Shown piece after piece: positions 61,840 through 64,000 of a stretch of DNA of 64,000 nt. Both the position numbers and the translations under genes were made by a program. The notes under the pieces are model-generated. The model did no database searches. It was given only the letters and a program-made list of their open reading frames with translations, and was not told the DNA's origin. How positions within the stretch are numbered: the first letter of the stretch is position 1; every line of letters starts with the position of its first letter. Origin of the DNA: Flavobacterium jumunjinense (GTDB taxonomy: Bacteria; Bacteroidota; Bacteroidia; Flavobacteriales; Flavobacteriaceae); NCBI RefSeq assembly GCF_021650975.2, contig NZ_CP091285.1:2232001-2296000 (forward strand). Direction: 5' to 3'.

Positions 61840-63018
61840 ATGAGTTCTGAAACGAGCCAACGCTACAATCTTAGAGGAGTTTCTGCTTCTAAGGAAGATG
61901 TGCATAATGCCATCAAAAACATTGACAAAGGATTGTTCCCAAAAGCATTCTGTAAAATTATTCCTGACTATTTAACAAATGATGAAGAATATTGTATCAT
62001 TATGCATGCAGATGGTGCGGGTACAAAATCATCATTAGCTTATATGTATTGGAAAGAAACTGGAGATATTTCAGTTTGGAAAGGTATTGCGCAAGATGCA
62101 TTAATAATGAATATTGATGATTTATTATGTGTTGGAGCAACAGATAATATTTTGCTTTCTTCAACAATAGGTAGAAATAAAAGTGTTATTACCGCAGAAG
62201 TCTTGTCAGCGATTATTAATGGAACAGAAGAGTTAATTTCCGATTTAAAACAACATGGGGTTACAATTCATTCAACTGGTGGAGAAACTGCCGATGTTGG
62301 AGATTTAGTACGAACAATAATAGTAGATTCAACTGTTACAGCAAGAATAAAGCGTTCCGATGTAATTGATAATGCAAATATTCAAGCTGGTGATGTAATC
62401 GTAGGATTAGCTTCATTCGGTCAGGCAACTTATGAAAAGGAATATAATGGAGGAATGGGAAGTAACGGATTGACTTCTGCACGACATGATGTTTTTTCGA
62501 AATATTTAGCAGAAAAATATCCTGAAAGCTACGATAATTCAGTTCCAAATGAATTAGTATATTCAGGTCAGGCAAAATTAACCGATACAGTTGAAAATAG
62601 TCCTATAGATGCAGGTAAGTTAGTTTTATCACCAACGAGAACCTATGCACCAGTTATCAAGAAAATTTTATCGAAATACAAATCAGATAAAATACATGGA
62701 ATGGTACATTGTAGTGGAGGAGCACAAACAAAAGTATTGCATTTTGTAGATAATGTACATGTCGTAAAAGATAATTTGTTTCCAGCACCACCATTATTTA
62801 AGTTGATACAAGAACAATCAAAAACAGATTGGAAAGAAATGTATCAAGTTTTTAATTGCGGACATCGTATGGAAATTTATCTACCTGCGGAAATTGCAAA
62901 TGACATTATCGATATTTCTAAATCATTCAATATTGATGCTCAAATTGTAGGTAGAGTAGAAGCTTCGGAAGTAAAGAAATTAACTATTAAAAGTGAATAC
63001 GGAACTTTTGAATATTAA
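61840..63018 (+). CDS. purM: Phosphoribosylformylglycinamidine cyclo-ligase (AIR synthetase)
   Basis: 392 residues. Fifth step of purine synthesis, closing the imidazole ring with ATP. Landmarks: IMHADGAGTKSSLAYMYWKETG, AQDALIMNIDDLLCVGAT, TGGETADVGDL, ILSPTRTYAPVI-like (LSPTRTYAPVI) and HCSGGAQTKVL. It is longer than the ~345-residue E. coli enzyme, in line with a distinct Bacteroidota form (from memory). It is followed by guaA, another purine gene, after 108 bp. Confidence 0.92.
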   Translation: MSSETSQRYNLRGVSASKEDVHNAIKNIDKGLFPKAFCKIIPDYLTNDEEYCIIMHADGAGTKSSLAYMYWKETGDISVWKGIAQDALIMNIDDLLCVGATDNILLSSTIGRNKSVITAEVLSAIINGTEELISDLKQHGVTIHSTGGETADVGDLVRTIIVDSTVTARIKRSDVIDNANIQAGDVIVGLASFGQATYEKEYNGGMGSNGLTSARHDVFSKYLAEKYPESYDNSVPNELVYSGQAKLTDTVENSPIDAGKLVLSPTRTYAPVIKKILSKYKSDKIHGMVHCSGGAQTKVLHFVDNVHVVKDNLFPAPPLFKLIQEQSKTDWKEMYQVFNCGHRMEIYLPAEIANDIIDISKSFNIDAQIVGRVEASEVKKLTIKSEYGTFEY

Positions 63019-63126
63019 TATTCATTTCAAAGTGTTTCTTCTGAGATGCTTTTTTTGTTCAAATGATAAAATATGAAGTTAGCAATTCTGTAAATTAACA
63101 TAGTACAACACAACAACAATAATAAA

Positions 63127-64000
63127 ATGCAACATAACGTATTAATTTTAGATTTTGGTTCTCAATACACACAGTTAATTGCTCGTAGAGTGAGAGAATT
63201 AAATATTTTTTGTGAAATATTTCCATTCGATAAAATTCCTGAAGATTTGTCGTCTTATAAGGCTGTAATTTTAGGAGGAAGCCCATGTTCAGTTCGTTCT
63301 GAAGAAGCACTTCATCCAGATCTTTCTCAAATTAGAGGTAAGAAACCTTTGTTAGCAGTTTGTTATGGAGCGCAATATTTGGCACATTTTTCTGGTGGTG
63401 AAGTTGCTGCTTCAAATACTAGAGAATATGGTAGAGCAAACCTTTCTTATATTGATGATAAAGAAGTGTTTCTGGAGGATGTTAATTTAAATAGTCAAGT
63501 TTGGATGTCTCATTCAGATTCGATTAAAAAATTACCTACTAATGGAGTTAGAATTGCAAGTACTAAAGATGTTGAAAATGCTGCCTATAAAATAGAAGGT
63601 GAAACAACTTATGCAATACAATTTCATCCAGAAGTATATCATTCTACAGATGGGAAGCAAATGTTAGAAAATTTCTTAGTGAAAATTGCAGAAGTGCCAC
63701 AAACATTTACACCTAATGCTGTTGTAGAAGAGATTATTGCCGATATGAAAGAGAAAATCGGTAATGATAAAGTGGTTTTAGGATTGTCAGGAGGTGTAGA
63801 TTCTACTGTTGCAGCGGTTTTGTTAAACAAAGCAATTGGAGATAATTTATATTGTATTTTCGTTAATAACGGACTTTTACGTAAAAATGAATTCCAAAGT
63901 GTATTAGATCAATACAAAGGAATGGGGCTAAATGTGAAAGGTGTTGATGCTTCTAAAAAGTTTTACGATGCGCTTGCAGGTCTAGATGATCCAGAAGCAA
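63127..64000 (+). CDS. guaA: GMP synthase (glutamine-hydrolysing), 3' end outside the window
   Basis: The first ~291 residues are present and open to the window edge. It converts XMP to GMP. The glutamine amidotransferase domain has [18 protein letters not shown], the nucleophile in [13 protein letters not shown] (CYGAQ rather than the usual CYGMQ), and the catalytic His/Glu in [11 protein letters not shown]. The ATP-pyrophosphatase domain begins with [17 protein letters not shown] (PP-loop) and [12 protein letters not shown]. The start ATG at 63127 gives the normal N-terminus. Confidence 0.96.
   Translation, partial: MQHNVLILDFGSQYTQLIARRVRELNIFCEIFPFDKIPEDLSSYKAVILGGSPCSVRSEEALHPDLSQIRGKKPLLAVCYGAQYLAHFSGGEVAASNTREYGRANLSYIDDKEVFLEDVNLNSQVWMSHSDSIKKLPTNGVRIASTKDVENAAYKIEGETTYAIQFHPEVYHSTDGKQMLENFLVKIAEVPQTFTPNAVVEEIIADMKEKIGNDKVVLGLSGGVDSTVAAVLLNKAIGDNLYCIFVNNGLLRKNEFQSVLDQYKGMGLNVKGVDASKKFYDALAGLDDPEA

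Overview
This 64 kb window is chromosomal DNA from a gliding member of the Bacteroidota, most likely family Flavobacteriaceae (Flavobacterium or a close relative). The evidence is the strongly AT-rich sequence, promoters of the TTTG-N19-TAnnTTTG type just upstream of many starts, gldB and gldC, PorP/SprF and type B type IX secretion (T9SS) sorting domains, Na+-NQR, a type III glutamine synthetase and many short-linker lipoproteins. I see no prophage, insertion sequence or CRISPR array. Most genes are core or near-core.

Layout. 1-3257: end of the Na+-translocating NADH:quinone reductase operon (nqrE, nqrF, a small associated protein and the flavin transferase apbE). 3259-8243: leftward SNF2 helicase, methyltransferase, a frameshifted GxxExxY gene between CTTTGTGAAA-type repeats, and map. 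8422-16545: a GAF protein, an HD-PycTM (Pycsar-effector-like) fusion, a 1235-residue phosphoesterase / kinase-like / outer-membrane-barrel protein, and a lipoprotein. 16668-18440: CoA-transferase and an RRM protein. 18624-23837: leftward tetR-ABC-hlyD-tolC export operon with a degenerate ATPase. 23881-30006: LRR protein, gpmI operon and a DUF5916 protein. 30194-32494: two convergent L,D-transpeptidases. 33110-33407: three identical tRNA-Gly(TCC) genes in perfect tandem. 33447-38659: pepE, then a four-gene operon ending in an M1 peptidase. 38764-42502: tatA-like, PAP2, O-methyltransferase, rlmN and polyprenyl synthase.

42580-46699: an ECF sigma locus. It has two copies of an ECF-type promoter motif (TGCAACC-N16-CGTCTA), the sigma factor, an overlapping single-pass membrane protein (candidate anti-sigma) and two exported proteins. 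46797-51699: dnaG (zinc ligands lost), an orphan response regulator, nadE, and gldB-gldC. 51850-57518: a leftward T9SS surface module (repeat protein with type B sorting domain, PorP/SprF protein, PorE-like OmpA protein). 57735-64000: glnN, a GNAT, a tandem-OmpA protein, a small lipoprotein, purM and the start of guaA.

I found no clearly new multi-gene defence or mobile system. The best candidates for something undescribed are the HD-PycTM fusion without a visible cyclase, the phosphoesterase/kinase-like/barrel protein starting 26 bp away on the opposite strand, the duplicated-promoter ECF locus, and the export operon with a degenerate ABC ATPase. Function calls come from reading motifs and from memory of families; no database search was run.
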